Below, in pieces: positions 35,916-44,158 of a stretch of DNA of 57,418 nucleotides (its first letter is position 1; each line of letters begins with the position of its first letter). Source of the DNA: Streptomyces sparsogenes (GTDB lineage: Bacteria > Actinomycetota > Actinomycetes > Streptomycetales > Streptomycetaceae). A program made the position numbers and the translations under genes. The stretch lies in NCBI RefSeq assembly GCF_001704635.1, contig NZ_MAXF01000174.1, positions 1 through 57,418 on the forward strand. The letters are read 5' to 3'. The notes beneath the pieces were generated by a model. The model had not been told where the DNA came from. It saw only the letters and a program-made list of their open reading frames with translations, and made no database searches.

Positions 35916-36722
35916 GTGACGACCGCAGTGCAGCCCAAGACTCGCCCGTCGGCCCACCCGCACGACGACGCGCCCGACACGTCCGCCGAGTTCGAGAGGA
36001 TCGCGGAACTCCCGGACGGACCGGAGAAGGACGCGCTGAGGCAGCGGGTGGTCGAGGCCTGGATGCCGATGGCCGAGCGGCTGGCCGGCCAGTACCGCAA
36101 CCGTGGCGAGGCCTTGGAGGACCTGCGGCAGGTCGCCGCCCTCGGCCTGGTGAAGGCCGTCAACCGCTACGACCCGGCGCGCGGCTCGGCCTTCGAGAGC
36201 TTCGCGGTGCCCACCATCGTCGGTGAGATCAAGCGCCACTTCCGCGACCACCTGTGGGGGCTGCACGTCCCCCGCCGGGTCCAGGAGCTGCGCAACCGGG
36301 TGCGGGCCGCCCACCGCGAGCTGTCCCACTCGCTGGACGACCGCGCGCCCGACGTCCAGGAGATCGCCGAGCGCACCGGCCTGTGCGAGGAGGACGTACG
36401 CGTCGGCATGGAGGCCCTGGACAGCTTCACCCCGCTCTCGCTGGACGCCCAGCTGCCCGGCGCCGACGACGGCTACGCCCTGATGGACACCCTCGGCGAG
36501 CGGGAGCCCGCCTACGACCGGGTCGTGGACCGGGAGGCCGTGCGGACGAGGCTGGTGCGGCTCCCCGAGCGGGAGCGGCGGATCCTGTACATGCGTTTCT
36601 TCTGCGACATGACCCAGAGCCGCATCGCCGAGCAGCTGGGCATCTCCCAGATGCATGTCTCCCGCCTGATCAACCGGACCTGTTCGAACGTGTGCGAGCA
36701 GGTCATGGCCGAGGCGAGCTGA
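35916..36722 (+). CDS. SigB/SigF/SigG-type RNA polymerase sigma factor
   Basis: Alternative group-3 sigma factor of 268 residues. Region 2 is YRNRGEALEDLRQVAALGLVKAVNRYDPARGSAFESFAVPTIVGEIKRHFRDH. Region 3 covers VPRRVQELRNRVRAAHRELSHSL..., and region 4 ends RIAEQLGISQMHVSRLINRT. This class governs stress and development in Streptomyces and is usually held by an anti-sigma factor; no anti-sigma or antagonist gene is adjacent. GTG start with AGGAGG nine bases upstream. Confidence 0.93.
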   Translation: MTTAVQPKTRPSAHPHDDAPDTSAEFERIAELPDGPEKDALRQRVVEAWMPMAERLAGQYRNRGEALEDLRQVAALGLVKAVNRYDPARGSAFESFAVPTIVGEIKRHFRDHLWGLHVPRRVQELRNRVRAAHRELSHSLDDRAPDVQEIAERTGLCEEDVRVGMEALDSFTPLSLDAQLPGADDGYALMDTLGEREPAYDRVVDREAVRTRLVRLPERERRILYMRFFCDMTQSRIAEQLGISQMHVSRLINRTCSNVCEQVMAEAS

Positions 36723-36772
36723 ACACGCCGCCCGGCACCCGACGCGGCCGCGCTCCCGCGGCCGGGTGAGAG

Positions 36773-36812
36773 GATCCTGGCGCCCGGCCTGCCCCGGCCG
36801 GGCGCCAGGATC
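36773..36812. terminator. Bidirectional terminator
   Basis: GATCCTGGCGCCCGGCC (36773-36789) pairs perfectly over 17 bp with 36796-36812, loop TGCCCC, between the convergent sigma factor and small membrane-protein genes. Confidence 0.88.
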
Positions 36813-36827
36813 ACCTTGTGCGTGCGG

Positions 36828-36986
36828 TCAGTGGGTCTGCACCCACCAGGTCATCAGGGCGATGACCGCGGTGCCGCACGCGTACGAGGCGCCGCGCACG
36901 AAATTCGCCGCCGCCATTCGGCCGTAGCGCCGCCAGCGCCCGGTGGAGCGGCGGGGGGCCGGGGGACGATTCTCCATAGACAGCAT
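36828..36986 (-). CDS. Small single-span membrane protein
   Basis: 52 residues; family unknown. A basic N-terminus (MENRPPAPRRSTGRWRRYGR) precedes one hydrophobic helix (ASYACGTAVIALMTWWV) ending in QTH, so the N-terminus is probably cytosolic. AAAGGGG lies 6 bases before the ATG at 36986; ATG at 36977 is a possible alternative. An upstream palindrome overlapping a TATGGT -10 box suggests regulated expression from a leader of about 100 bases. Confidence 0.65.
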   Translation of the reverse strand: MLSMENRPPAPRRSTGRWRRYGRMAAANFVRGASYACGTAVIALMTWWVQTH

Positions 36987-37098
36987 GTGGAGCCCCTTTC
37001 GTGAGCGTGCGAACACTGACGGGTCCACGCCGGGAGCCCCTCAGCGCCGACCGTCGCCGGGCTGCTGACCACGGGCTCCTTCGCGCTACGGCAACCAT

Positions 37099-37116
37099 AC
37101 AAGATTGTGATCTTGT
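37099..37116. promoter_or_regulatory. 18-bp palindromic operator in promoter of small membrane protein
   Basis: ACAAGATTGTGATCTTGT has perfect 7-bp arms around TGTG. On the minus strand it runs straight into TATGGT (37099-37094), a likely -10 box, so it occupies the promoter spacer. The surrounding sequence is much richer in A+T than the genome. Confidence 0.6.
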
Positions 37117-37249
37117 GAAATCCGCAGGACGCGCCGGGAAATCGCTCAGCTCACACGGTTCGCCGCGACCGTCCGGGTCGTGGTGTTCCAGCCGGAGCCC
37201 CACCGGTCACCGGATGGGCGTCCACCAGCAGGGCCGGTGTCCGGCCGGC

Positions 37250-38404
37250 TCAGCCGTGCCAGCGCAGCACCGCGCCGAGGCCGCCCGCCGGCCCGGCCAT
37301 GCCCTCCGGAACCACCAGCACCTCGGTGTCCGCCGCCGCGGCCGCGCGCACCAGCGCGTCGTCCGCGCGCGCCGGCTCGGGCGCCGCGACCCCCAGCGCG
37401 CGCACCTGGGCCCGCTGCACGGCCACCTGGTCCACACCGGGGCCGATCCACACCTCCCGGCGGGCGTCCGCCCCCGTCTGCCCCAGCAGAAGGGTGGCCG
37501 CCTGGTGACTGCGCACCGCCTCCACCACCGCCGGCATCCCCTCCGCCGCGCCACCGGGCGCGGAACCGTCGTGGGCGCCGCCCACCCCCGGCTCACCCGG
37601 GCGGCCCCGGGCGGCGCGGAAGAGATCCAGGACTTCCTCCAGATGGGAGCGCGCGTACTCCTCGCGGGCGCGTTCGATCTCCGCCTCCAGCAGCGCCCGG
37701 GCGCTGCTGGAGGCCCTGCTGCCGTGCTGTGCCTCCACCGCACGGGCGCGCAGCGGCTCGGGCAGCCGCTCGTGCACCGCCCGGCGCTCGCGCGGCTCAC
37801 CGGCCAGGACCAGCAGGCGCGCGTCGCTCTCCGGCCACCGCCGCGCGAGCTCGCCGGCGACCAGGTCGGCGGTCTGGTCCCAGGTGTTCTCGACCCGGTT
37901 CCGGTAGTGCCACTCGTGCCGGTCGGCGGGTACGGAGCGGTGGCCGCGCCCCTGGGGCGGGCCGCCCCTCGCCCGGCCGGCGGGGCGCGGACCGGCGTCG
38001 TCGAGCAGTTCCAGATCGGCTCCGGAGCGGTCGACACGGGCCACCAGGCAGGGGGGGCACTCGCCGCGCAGGGATGCCAGCGGCGCCACCCGGGGAAGCA
38101 TCGACCAGGAGGTGACCACATCCGGCGGGGAGGCGGCCAGCGGGAGGTCGAGGACCACCTCCCCGTCCGCCGCGAACAGCGCGCGCCCCGCGGACGGCCT
38201 GCCCGTCGGCTCGCGGGCCAGCCGCTCGACCAGCGCGTCGCGCGTGGCGGCGTCGGCGCCCTGCCGGGCGAGCTGGTCGGACACGAACCGCTCCCGCAGC
38301 CTGCGCCGCCTGGGCGCGTCCTCGGTCGCACGCGAGGTGTCCAGGTAGACACAGGCCCACGGACCGGGGCGATCGAACAGCGGCTTCAGGAATCCAACGT
38401 CCAT
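37250..38404 (-). CDS. baeRF/Vms1-like (Rv2629-type) protein
   Basis: A 384-residue protein with the actinobacterial pattern related to eRF1/Vms1 peptidyl-tRNA hydrolases. The N-terminus is MDVGFLKPLFDRPGPWACVYLDTSRATEDAP; the middle holds HRSVPADRHEWHYRNRVENTW and LLVLAGEPRERRAVHERLP. The C-terminal release-factor-like domain includes AVVEAVRSHQAATLLLGQTG...REVWIGPGVDQVA. A role in rescue of stalled ribosomes or hibernation is inferred from the family. The ATG has GGGGGAGG directly upstream; an in-frame ATG four codons earlier is possible. Confidence 0.75.
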   Translation of the reverse strand: MDVGFLKPLFDRPGPWACVYLDTSRATEDAPRRRRLRERFVSDQLARQGADAATRDALVERLAREPTGRPSAGRALFAADGEVVLDLPLAASPPDVVTSWSMLPRVAPLASLRGECPPCLVARVDRSGADLELLDDAGPRPAGRARGGPPQGRGHRSVPADRHEWHYRNRVENTWDQTADLVAGELARRWPESDARLLVLAGEPRERRAVHERLPEPLRARAVEAQHGSRASSSARALLEAEIERAREEYARSHLEEVLDLFRAARGRPGEPGVGGAHDGSAPGGAAEGMPAVVEAVRSHQAATLLLGQTGADARREVWIGPGVDQVAVQRAQVRALGVAAPEPARADDALVRAAAAADTEVLVVPEGMAGPAGGLGAVLRWHG

Positions 38405-38551
38405 GACCTCCCCCATCCCGGGGAAACGCACGAGAGCCGGGGCGCACCCGGAGGAATCCGGAGCCCCCGCCCCGTTCCTGCCCCCAGGATCCCTCCACCG
38501 CTTCCCGAACGCCAGGCACGCCGGGCCGCGCCACCGGCGGCACGGCCCACC

Positions 38552-38557
38552 TAGACT
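38552..38557 (+). promoter_or_regulatory. Leaderless -10 box of polX
   Basis: TAGACT ends 7 bases before the GTG start of polX and no ribosome-binding site lies between, which fits leaderless translation. A clear -35 box is not visible. Confidence 0.5.
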
Positions 38558-38564
38558 TGACGAT

Positions 38565-40298
38565 GTGACTCGCTCCAACGAGGAGGTCGAGGCGCTGCTG
38601 CGGGAGTACGCGGATCTCCTCCTGATCACCGGCGGGGACGCGTTCAAGGCGCGCGCCTACGAGAAGGCCGCCCGCGCGATCGCCGGGTATCCGCGCGATG
38701 TCTCGCGGCTCGACGCGAAGGGCCTGCGCGAGATCCCCGGAGTGGGCAAGTCGATCGCCGACAAGGTCGTGGAGTATCTGCGCACCGGCAGCGTGCCCGC
38801 CGTCGAGGAGGCGCGCGCCGCGATCCCGGCCGGGGTGCGGCAGCTGACCGCCATCCCGGCGCTCGGGCCGAAGAAGGCCATGATGCTGTACGAGGAGTTG
38901 CACATCGCGTCCATCGACGAGCTCTCCGACGCGATCCACGACCACAAGCTGCGCGACCTCAAGGGCTTCGGCCCGAAGACGGAGGAGAACATCCTCCACG
39001 GCATCGCCCTCATGCAGGCCGCCGGCGACCGGTTCCCGCTCAACGTGGCCATGAGCGTGGCCGACGACATCGTGGCCGAGCTGTGCCGGGTGGCCGGCTG
39101 CGAGGCCTGCGAGTACGCGGGGTCGCTGCGGCGGATGAAGGAGACCGTCGGCGACATCGACATCCTGGTGGCGGCGGACGAATCGGCCCCGTTCATGGAG
39201 GCGTTCGCCCACCTCCCGTACACCGCCGAGGTCATCGCCCGCGGCGAGAAGAAGACCTCGATCCGCACCACCAAGGGGCTGCAGGTGGACCTGCGGGTGC
39301 TGCCCCTGGACTCCTGGGGCGCGGGGCTGCAGTACTTCACCGGCTCCAAGGCGCACAACATCCGCGTCCGCGCCATCGCGATGCGCCACGGCCTGAAGCT
39401 CTCCGAGTACGGGCTCTTCGACGCCAAAAGCGGCAGGAAGATCGCCTCGCGCAGCGAGGAGGACGTGTACGCCAGGCTCGGCATGGACTGGATCCCACCG
39501 ACGCTGCGGGAGGACCGCGGCGAGATCGAGGCCGCCCTGAACGGGCGGCTCCCGCGGCTGGTGGCGGAGTCCGACCTGCGCGGCGACCTGCACACCCATA
39601 CGAACCTCACCGACGGCCTCGAACCGCTGGAGGAGATGATCGAGGCGGCCCGGCGGCGCGGCTACGCGTACTACGCGGTCACCGACCACGCGCCGAAGCT
39701 GTACATGCAGCAGATGACCGACGAGAAGATCCTCGCCCAGCGGGCACGGATCCGGGACCTGGACCGGGCGTGGGGGCGCGGCGGGATGCGGCTGCTGCAC
39801 GGCGTGGAGCTCAACATCGACGTCGACGGGGACGTGGACTGGCCCGACGACTTCCTCGAGGACTTCGACCTGTGCGTGGCCTCGGTGCACACCCAATTCG
39901 GCCAGTCGCGGGAGGAGATGACCCGGCGGCTGCTGCGGGCCTGCGAGAACCCGAACGTCAACATCATCGGCCATCCGACGACCCGGCTGATCGGGAAGCG
40001 GCCGGGCATCGACGCCGACCTCGACGCGGTGTTCGCCGCCTGCGCCCGCACCGGCACCGCGCTGGAGATCAACGCGCACCCCGACCGGCTGGACCTGTCG
40101 GACGAGAACATCCTGCGCGCCAGGGAACACGGCGCGAGGTTCGCGGTCGACAGCGACGCGCACTCCACGCTCGACGTCGCCGCGCTGCGCTACGGGGTGG
40201 GGACGGCCCAGCGCGGCTGGCTGACCCCCGACGACGTGATCAATACCTGGCCGCTGACCCGGCTGAGGCGTTTTCTGCGCAAGGACGGGCACGGCTGA
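38565..40298 (+). CDS. polX: DNA polymerase/3'-5' exonuclease PolX
   Basis: Family X repair polymerase with a C-terminal PHP exonuclease, 577 residues. 8-kDa domain with YADLLLITGGDAFKARAYEKAARAI; helix-hairpin-helix motifs LREIPGVGKSIADKVVEYL and IPALGPKKAMMLYEEL. The palm begins at about 185 with GSLRRMKETVGDIDILV (catalytic Asp pair) and LQVDLRVLP; PHP motifs from about 340 are GDLHTHTNLTDG, VTDHAPKLYM, GVELNID, ASVHTQF, IIGHPTTR, EINAHPDRLDL and AVDSDAH. Gap filling in base-excision repair is the expected role. The uracil-DNA glycosylase gene follows 4 bases later. Confidence 0.93.
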   Translation: MTRSNEEVEALLREYADLLLITGGDAFKARAYEKAARAIAGYPRDVSRLDAKGLREIPGVGKSIADKVVEYLRTGSVPAVEEARAAIPAGVRQLTAIPALGPKKAMMLYEELHIASIDELSDAIHDHKLRDLKGFGPKTEENILHGIALMQAAGDRFPLNVAMSVADDIVAELCRVAGCEACEYAGSLRRMKETVGDIDILVAADESAPFMEAFAHLPYTAEVIARGEKKTSIRTTKGLQVDLRVLPLDSWGAGLQYFTGSKAHNIRVRAIAMRHGLKLSEYGLFDAKSGRKIASRSEEDVYARLGMDWIPPTLREDRGEIEAALNGRLPRLVAESDLRGDLHTHTNLTDGLEPLEEMIEAARRRGYAYYAVTDHAPKLYMQQMTDEKILAQRARIRDLDRAWGRGGMRLLHGVELNIDVDGDVDWPDDFLEDFDLCVASVHTQFGQSREEMTRRLLRACENPNVNIIGHPTTRLIGKRPGIDADLDAVFAACARTGTALEINAHPDRLDLSDENILRAREHGARFAVDSDAHSTLDVAALRYGVGTAQRGWLTPDDVINTWPLTRLRRFLRKDGHG

Positions 40299-40302
40299 AC
40301 GT

Positions 40303-41094
40303 ATGCCCGTTTCACACCCTGAACAGCCCAAGAGCCCGGAACAGCCCGAACACCCCGAGCACCCCGAGCACCCCGCGCGTTCAGCGCCCGGCGCGGGGGA
40401 CCTCGCCGACCTCGACGAGCGGGTGAGCGGCTGCCGCGCCTGCCCGCGCCTGGTGCGGTGGCGCGAGGAGGCCGCCCGTACCAAGCGCCCGGCCTATCGC
40501 GAGTGGGACTACTGGGCCCGCCCCGTGCCCGGCTTCGGACCGGACGGCGCGGCGCTGGCGATCGTCGGTCTGGCCCCGGCCGCGCACGGCGGAAACCGCA
40601 CCGGCCGGATGTTCACCGGCGACCGCGCCGGGGACTTCCTGTTCGCGGCGCTGCACGACGTCGGCCTGGCCAGCCGGCCCACCTCGACCCACCGGGGCGA
40701 CGGCCTGGAGCTGCGCGGGGTCAGGGTCACCGCGCCCGTGCACTGCGCCCCGCCGGCCAACCGGCCCACGACCGAGGAGCGCGACACCTGCCGCCCCTGG
40801 CTGGTCCAGGAACTGCGGCTGCTGCGCCCGACGTTGCGCTCGGTGGTGGTGCTGGGCTCGTTCGGCTGGCAGGCGGCGCTGCCCGCGCTGGCCTCCGCCG
40901 GCTGGGAGGTGCCCCGCCCGCGCCCGCCGTTCGGCCACGGGGCGCGGGCCACCTTGCGGGCCGCCGGCGCCGGTGCGCCGCTGCGGCTGTTCGGCTGCTA
41001 CCACGTCAGCCAGCAGAACACCTTCACCGGGCGGCTGACCCCGGCGATGCTGCGGGACGTGCTCCACGCGGCGGCGGAGGCGGCCGGGCTGTAG
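40303..41094 (+). CDS. Uracil-DNA glycosylase, family 5 (UDGb)
   Basis: Removes uracil and related deaminated bases from DNA. The 263-residue protein has a Pro/Glu/His-rich N-terminal run (PEQPEHPEHPEHPARS) and then the Fe-S domain with CRACPRLVRWRE. Motif 1 is GLAPAAHGGNRTGRMFTGDRAGDFL, where family 5 has Ala/Gly instead of the usual catalytic Asp; further Cys is in VHCAPPANRPTTEERDTCRPWL, and motif 2 is GCYHVSQQNTFTGRLT. Directly after polX, so base removal and gap filling are co-expressed. Confidence 0.92.
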   Translation: MPVSHPEQPKSPEQPEHPEHPEHPARSAPGAGDLADLDERVSGCRACPRLVRWREEAARTKRPAYREWDYWARPVPGFGPDGAALAIVGLAPAAHGGNRTGRMFTGDRAGDFLFAALHDVGLASRPTSTHRGDGLELRGVRVTAPVHCAPPANRPTTEERDTCRPWLVQELRLLRPTLRSVVVLGSFGWQAALPALASAGWEVPRPRPPFGHGARATLRAAGAGAPLRLFGCYHVSQQNTFTGRLTPAMLRDVLHAAAEAAGL

Positions 41095-41117
41095 GGGGTC
41101 TCCGCACGGGGAAGGAC

Positions 41118-41149
41118 GGGCCGCCGGCGCGGTGGGGCGCCGGCGGCCC
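41118..41149. terminator. Bidirectional terminator
   Basis: GGGCCGCCGGCGC (41118-41130) pairs perfectly with GCGCCGGCGGCCC (41137-41149), loop of 6, between the UDG gene and the convergent protease gene. Confidence 0.85.
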
Positions 41150-41207
41150 GGTGGGGGGGGTGGTACGAGGTCCCGGGCGCTGGGGCAGTGGGCGACCGGG
41201 ACCTCGG

Positions 41208-42545
41208 TCAGGGGTTGCTGGCGCCGATGACGGCGCCCGTGGCCTCGAGCGCGGTGCTCACCGGCTGGAAGAACGTCTCGCCGCCCTGCGTACAGTCGCC
41301 GCTGCCACCGGAGGTCAGCCCCACGGCCGCGTCCTCGGCGAACATGGCGCCGCCGCTGTCGCCGGGCTCGGCGCACACATCGGTCTGGATCAGGCCGTTG
41401 ACGATGTCACCGTTGCCGTAGTTCACCGTGGCGTCGAGGCCGGTGACGGTGCCGTCGGTGACACCCGTCGTGCTGCCGGAGCGCTGCACCGCGAGACCCA
41501 CGCTCGCCTCCGCGACCCGGGTGATCTCCTGCGTGGTGCCGTCCTGCAGATCCACCGTGCTGGGCGCCTGGGTGTTCGGGTCGTCGTACGTCACCAGGGC
41601 GAAGTCGCTCACCGGGAACCGGGACTCGGCGGTGGTGCCGACCTGCTGGGCACCGGCCTGGTCGGTGGCCCACGTCTCCGCGATGTTTCCGCAGTGGCCG
41701 GCGGTGAGGAAGGCGGGGGCGCCGTCGACCGTGACATTGAAACCCAGCGAGCAGCGGGCGCCACCGCCGAAAATGGCGTCGCCGCCGTCCAGGGCACCGG
41801 CCTGCTCTCCGGCACCACCCGCGCCCTGACCGTCGCCCGCGCCTTGGCCATCGCCCGCACCTTGGCCATCGCCCGCACCCTGACCATCGCCCGCACCCTG
41901 ACCGTCGCCTGCGCCCTGCCCGGCTCCCTCGTCGGCGCCGCCCTGGCCCGCGCCCTGCCCGGCCCCGTCGTCCGCACCACCCTGGCCCGCGCCGCCGTCG
42001 GCCCCGGGCCGTGTCTCGTCGGTGCCGTCGAACTTCCTGAACTCCCCGTTGGTGCGCTGCACGGTGGCCTTGCCGGCCATGCCGTCGACGGCCTTGGTCA
42101 GGGTGGCCCATTTCGTGCCGGTCACCGTTCTGTCGGCGGTGACCCGGACCGTGTTGGTCTTCGGGTCGATCGACCAGGCCGTGCCGGGGATCGATGCGGT
42201 GTCGCTCAGCGTCTTGGTGGTGGCCTTCAGCTCGGCCATGCTGTTCTCGACGATCTTGGCCACGGCGCCCTTGGCCCGCGCGTCGTTCGCCGCGTCCTCG
42301 TTCAGGACGTTCATCACCAGCCGCCTGGTGTCGCCCTCGTAGTACCACCCGGCCGCGTTGTCGCCGAGGTCCGACGCGAGGGCCGTCGCGAGCTTCACGG
42401 CTGACCGCGACGAGAACGTCTTGGCCTCGGCCGACTTGTCCGGGCTCGCGTTCGCGTGGGGAAGCAGGATCGCCGCTCCCGCGAGGGCGGCCGCGGCGGC
42501 GCCGGCTATGACGGCGGTCCGCTTGTTCACACGTCGGTGGCTCAA
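41208..42545 (-). CDS. Secreted S1 serine protease with pro-domain (streptogrisin/alpha-lytic type)
   Basis: A 445-residue precursor: signal peptide (NKRTAVIAGAAAAALAGAAILL), pro-domain needed for folding (about 40-175), then an unusual Gly/Gln/Ala/Asp linker (about 180-245). The mature chymotrypsin-like domain contains ARCSLGFNVTVDGAPAFLTAGHC. The catalytic triad can be placed at H284 (TAGHC), D314 (DFALVTYDD) and S397 (GDSGG). TTG is the best start: GGAGG lies 8 bases upstream, whereas the next GTG (42530) is too far. Confidence 0.93.
   Translation of the reverse strand: MSHRRVNKRTAVIAGAAAAALAGAAILLPHANASPDKSAEAKTFSSRSAVKLATALASDLGDNAAGWYYEGDTRRLVMNVLNEDAANDARAKGAVAKIVENSMAELKATTKTLSDTASIPGTAWSIDPKTNTVRVTADRTVTGTKWATLTKAVDGMAGKATVQRTNGEFRKFDGTDETRPGADGGAGQGGADDGAGQGAGQGGADEGAGQGAGDGQGAGDGQGAGDGQGAGDGQGAGDGQGAGGAGEQAGALDGGDAIFGGGARCSLGFNVTVDGAPAFLTAGHCGNIAETWATDQAGAQQVGTTAESRFPVSDFALVTYDDPNTQAPSTVDLQDGTTQEITRVAEASVGLAVQRSGSTTGVTDGTVTGLDATVNYGNGDIVNGLIQTDVCAEPGDSGGAMFAEDAAVGLTSGGSGDCTQGGETFFQPVSTALEATGAVIGASNP
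41826..41930 (-). repeat. 18-bp tandem repeats coding for a GDGQGA linker
   Basis: About six imperfect 18-bp units, reading GDGQGA in the protease frame. They form a hexapeptide-repeat linker between pro-domain and mature protease. Wobble-position differences show the units have diverged slightly. Confidence 0.75.
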
Positions 42546-42752
42546 CTCACTGACCTCCAGTAGGGGTGCGCCGGGGTGCGGGAGGAGTGTCCGTCGTTCT
42601 CCTCCACGTCCCGCGCGGTGGTCACCCGGTCATACGGAAGTCCCGGTTCAGTGTTTTCAGGGCCACTCAAGCTGTGATGAAACCCGTACGCGGGCCGCCG
42701 GGGATGAGTAAGCTCCGCCGGTTCGGCCCGCGCCCTCGCGCCCCAGGCCCCC

Positions 42753-43115
42753 TCAGCCCTCCTCCCCCGCGGCCGCGGCCTGCGCGCGCAGCTCCCACAC
42801 CTGCCCGAGCGCCATCTCGGCCGACGGCCCGGCCGGGGCGCCGTCGGTGGTCTCGAAGTGGTCGACGTAGTCGCCGATGAACTCCTGCCACCGGTGGTTG
42901 ACCGGGTCCCGGTCGAGCGCGGTCATCGCGGCGGTGAAGTCCTCGCAGTCCACGAGGTGGAACAGATGGCGTCCGCTGCGCCAGATCCGCCAGTTGGTGA
43001 TGCCGGCCCGGCCCAGCGCCTCCAACAGGTCGGCCGGAACCGTGGCGTGCACCTCCTCGTATCCGGCCTCCCGGCCCTCCTTGAGCACCGAGTGCAACGC
43101 GACGCGCATGGCCAT
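42753..43115 (-). CDS. rhaM: L-rhamnose mutarotase family protein
   Basis: A 120-residue protein that would interconvert rhamnose anomers. Family pattern: MRVALHSVLKEGREAGYEEVHATVPADLLEAL, then GITNWRIWRSGRHLFHLVDCED and the C-terminal NHRWQEFIGDYVDHFE with its conserved Trp. ATG at 43115 has GGAG six bases upstream. It lies 96 bp after the DeoR-type regulator in the same direction and may share its promoter. Confidence 0.88.
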   Translation of the reverse strand: MAMRVALHSVLKEGREAGYEEVHATVPADLLEALGRAGITNWRIWRSGRHLFHLVDCEDFTAAMTALDRDPVNHRWQEFIGDYVDHFETTDGAPAGPSAEMALGQVWELRAQAAAAGEEG

Positions 43116-43211
43116 CCCTGTCTCCTTCTCGGATCCTGCCGGACATCGGGTAATGCCGGACATCGGGTGTGCCGAACTTGGGGTGTTGCCGCACTTGGGG
43201 TGTGCCGGGCC

Positions 43212-43997
43212 TCAGGCCCGGACGACCCGGAGGCCGGCCTCGGTGAAGCGGGCGACGAGCTCATCGGGGGCGCCGGTGTCGGTGACCAGCACGTCGATCT
43301 CGTCGATCGCGCAGATGCGGGCGAACGCCCGGTGGCCCAGCTTGGTGCTGTCGGCCACGACCACCACCCGCTCGGCACGCCGGGCCATCAGATGGTTGAT
43401 GCTCGCCTCGCCCTCGTGGTGGGCGGTGGCGCCCCGGGTGAGGTCCAGCGCGTCCACGCCGATGACGGCCAGGTCGAGGGAGACCTGGTCGAGCACCCCG
43501 GTGGCCAGCGGGCCCATCAGCTCGAAGGACTGCGGGCGGGCCACCCCGCCGGTGAGCACGATCTTGATCTGGGGGCGCACCACCAGCTCACTGGCGATGT
43601 TCAGCGCGTTGGTCACGACGGTGACGGCGGGCGCGCCGCCCTCGGCGGCCAGGTCCGTGCGGGTGGCGATGGCGCGGGCCGCCTCGGTGGTGGTGGTGCC
43701 GCCGTTGAGGCCGACGATCGAGTCGGAATCGACCATGCGGGCGACGGCGGCGCCGATCCGCTGCTTCTCGGACGCGCGCCGGGCGGTCCTGTAGCGCAGC
43801 GGAAGGTCGTAGGACACGTTGTGCGCGACCGCGCCGCCGCGGGTGCGGGTGAGCATCTGCTGCCGCGCGAGTTCGTCGAGGTCGCGGCGGATCGTGGCGG
43901 TGGACACGGCGAGTTCGGCCGCCGCCTGTTCGAGCTCCACCCTGCCGTCCCGGGCCAGCAGCTCCAGCAGGGCGTTCCAGCGTTCGGGCCGTTTCAC
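43212..43997 (-). CDS. DeoR/GlpR-family transcriptional regulator (AgaR-like)
   Basis: A 261-residue repressor. N-terminal DeoR helix-turn-helix (RWNALLELLARDGRVELEQAAAELAVSTATIRRDLDELARQ), then a sugar-phosphate sensing domain with GLNGGTTTTEAARAI, VVTNALNIASELV and LDLAVIGVDALDLTRG. GTG start with GGGAG five bases upstream. Divergent from an AgaS-like SIS gene, so it likely controls an amino-sugar pathway through the operators between them. Confidence 0.9.
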   Translation of the reverse strand: MKRPERWNALLELLARDGRVELEQAAAELAVSTATIRRDLDELARQQMLTRTRGGAVAHNVSYDLPLRYRTARRASEKQRIGAAVARMVDSDSIVGLNGGTTTTEAARAIATRTDLAAEGGAPAVTVVTNALNIASELVVRPQIKIVLTGGVARPQSFELMGPLATGVLDQVSLDLAVIGVDALDLTRGATAHHEGEASINHLMARRAERVVVVADSTKLGHRAFARICAIDEIDVLVTDTGAPDELVARFTEAGLRVVRA

Positions 43998-44085
43998 GCC
44001 GTCTCCCTCACCCCGCGTCGTCTCTCGACCGGCGCGGCTCACCTTATCGCGCCTGACAGCAGCGCTGGACTTCTCTGCAAAATCG

Positions 44086-44115
44086 TGCGCATTATCGGCT
44101 CGAACGATGCACATT
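44086..44115. promoter_or_regulatory. DeoR operator candidate (two phased half-sites)
   Basis: TGCGCATT (44086-44093) and TGCACATT (44108-44115) are direct repeats 22 bases apart, about two helical turns, in the 161-bp divergent region between the DeoR and SIS genes. Confidence 0.4.
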
Positions 44116-44158
44116 GCATCACGCCACCTCATGTTTCACGCAGGACGAGGGGAGCCAC

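Noticed and set aside
41826..41930. CRISPR-like array in the protease gene
   Set aside because: Repeats are contiguous, in frame and translated; no spacers.
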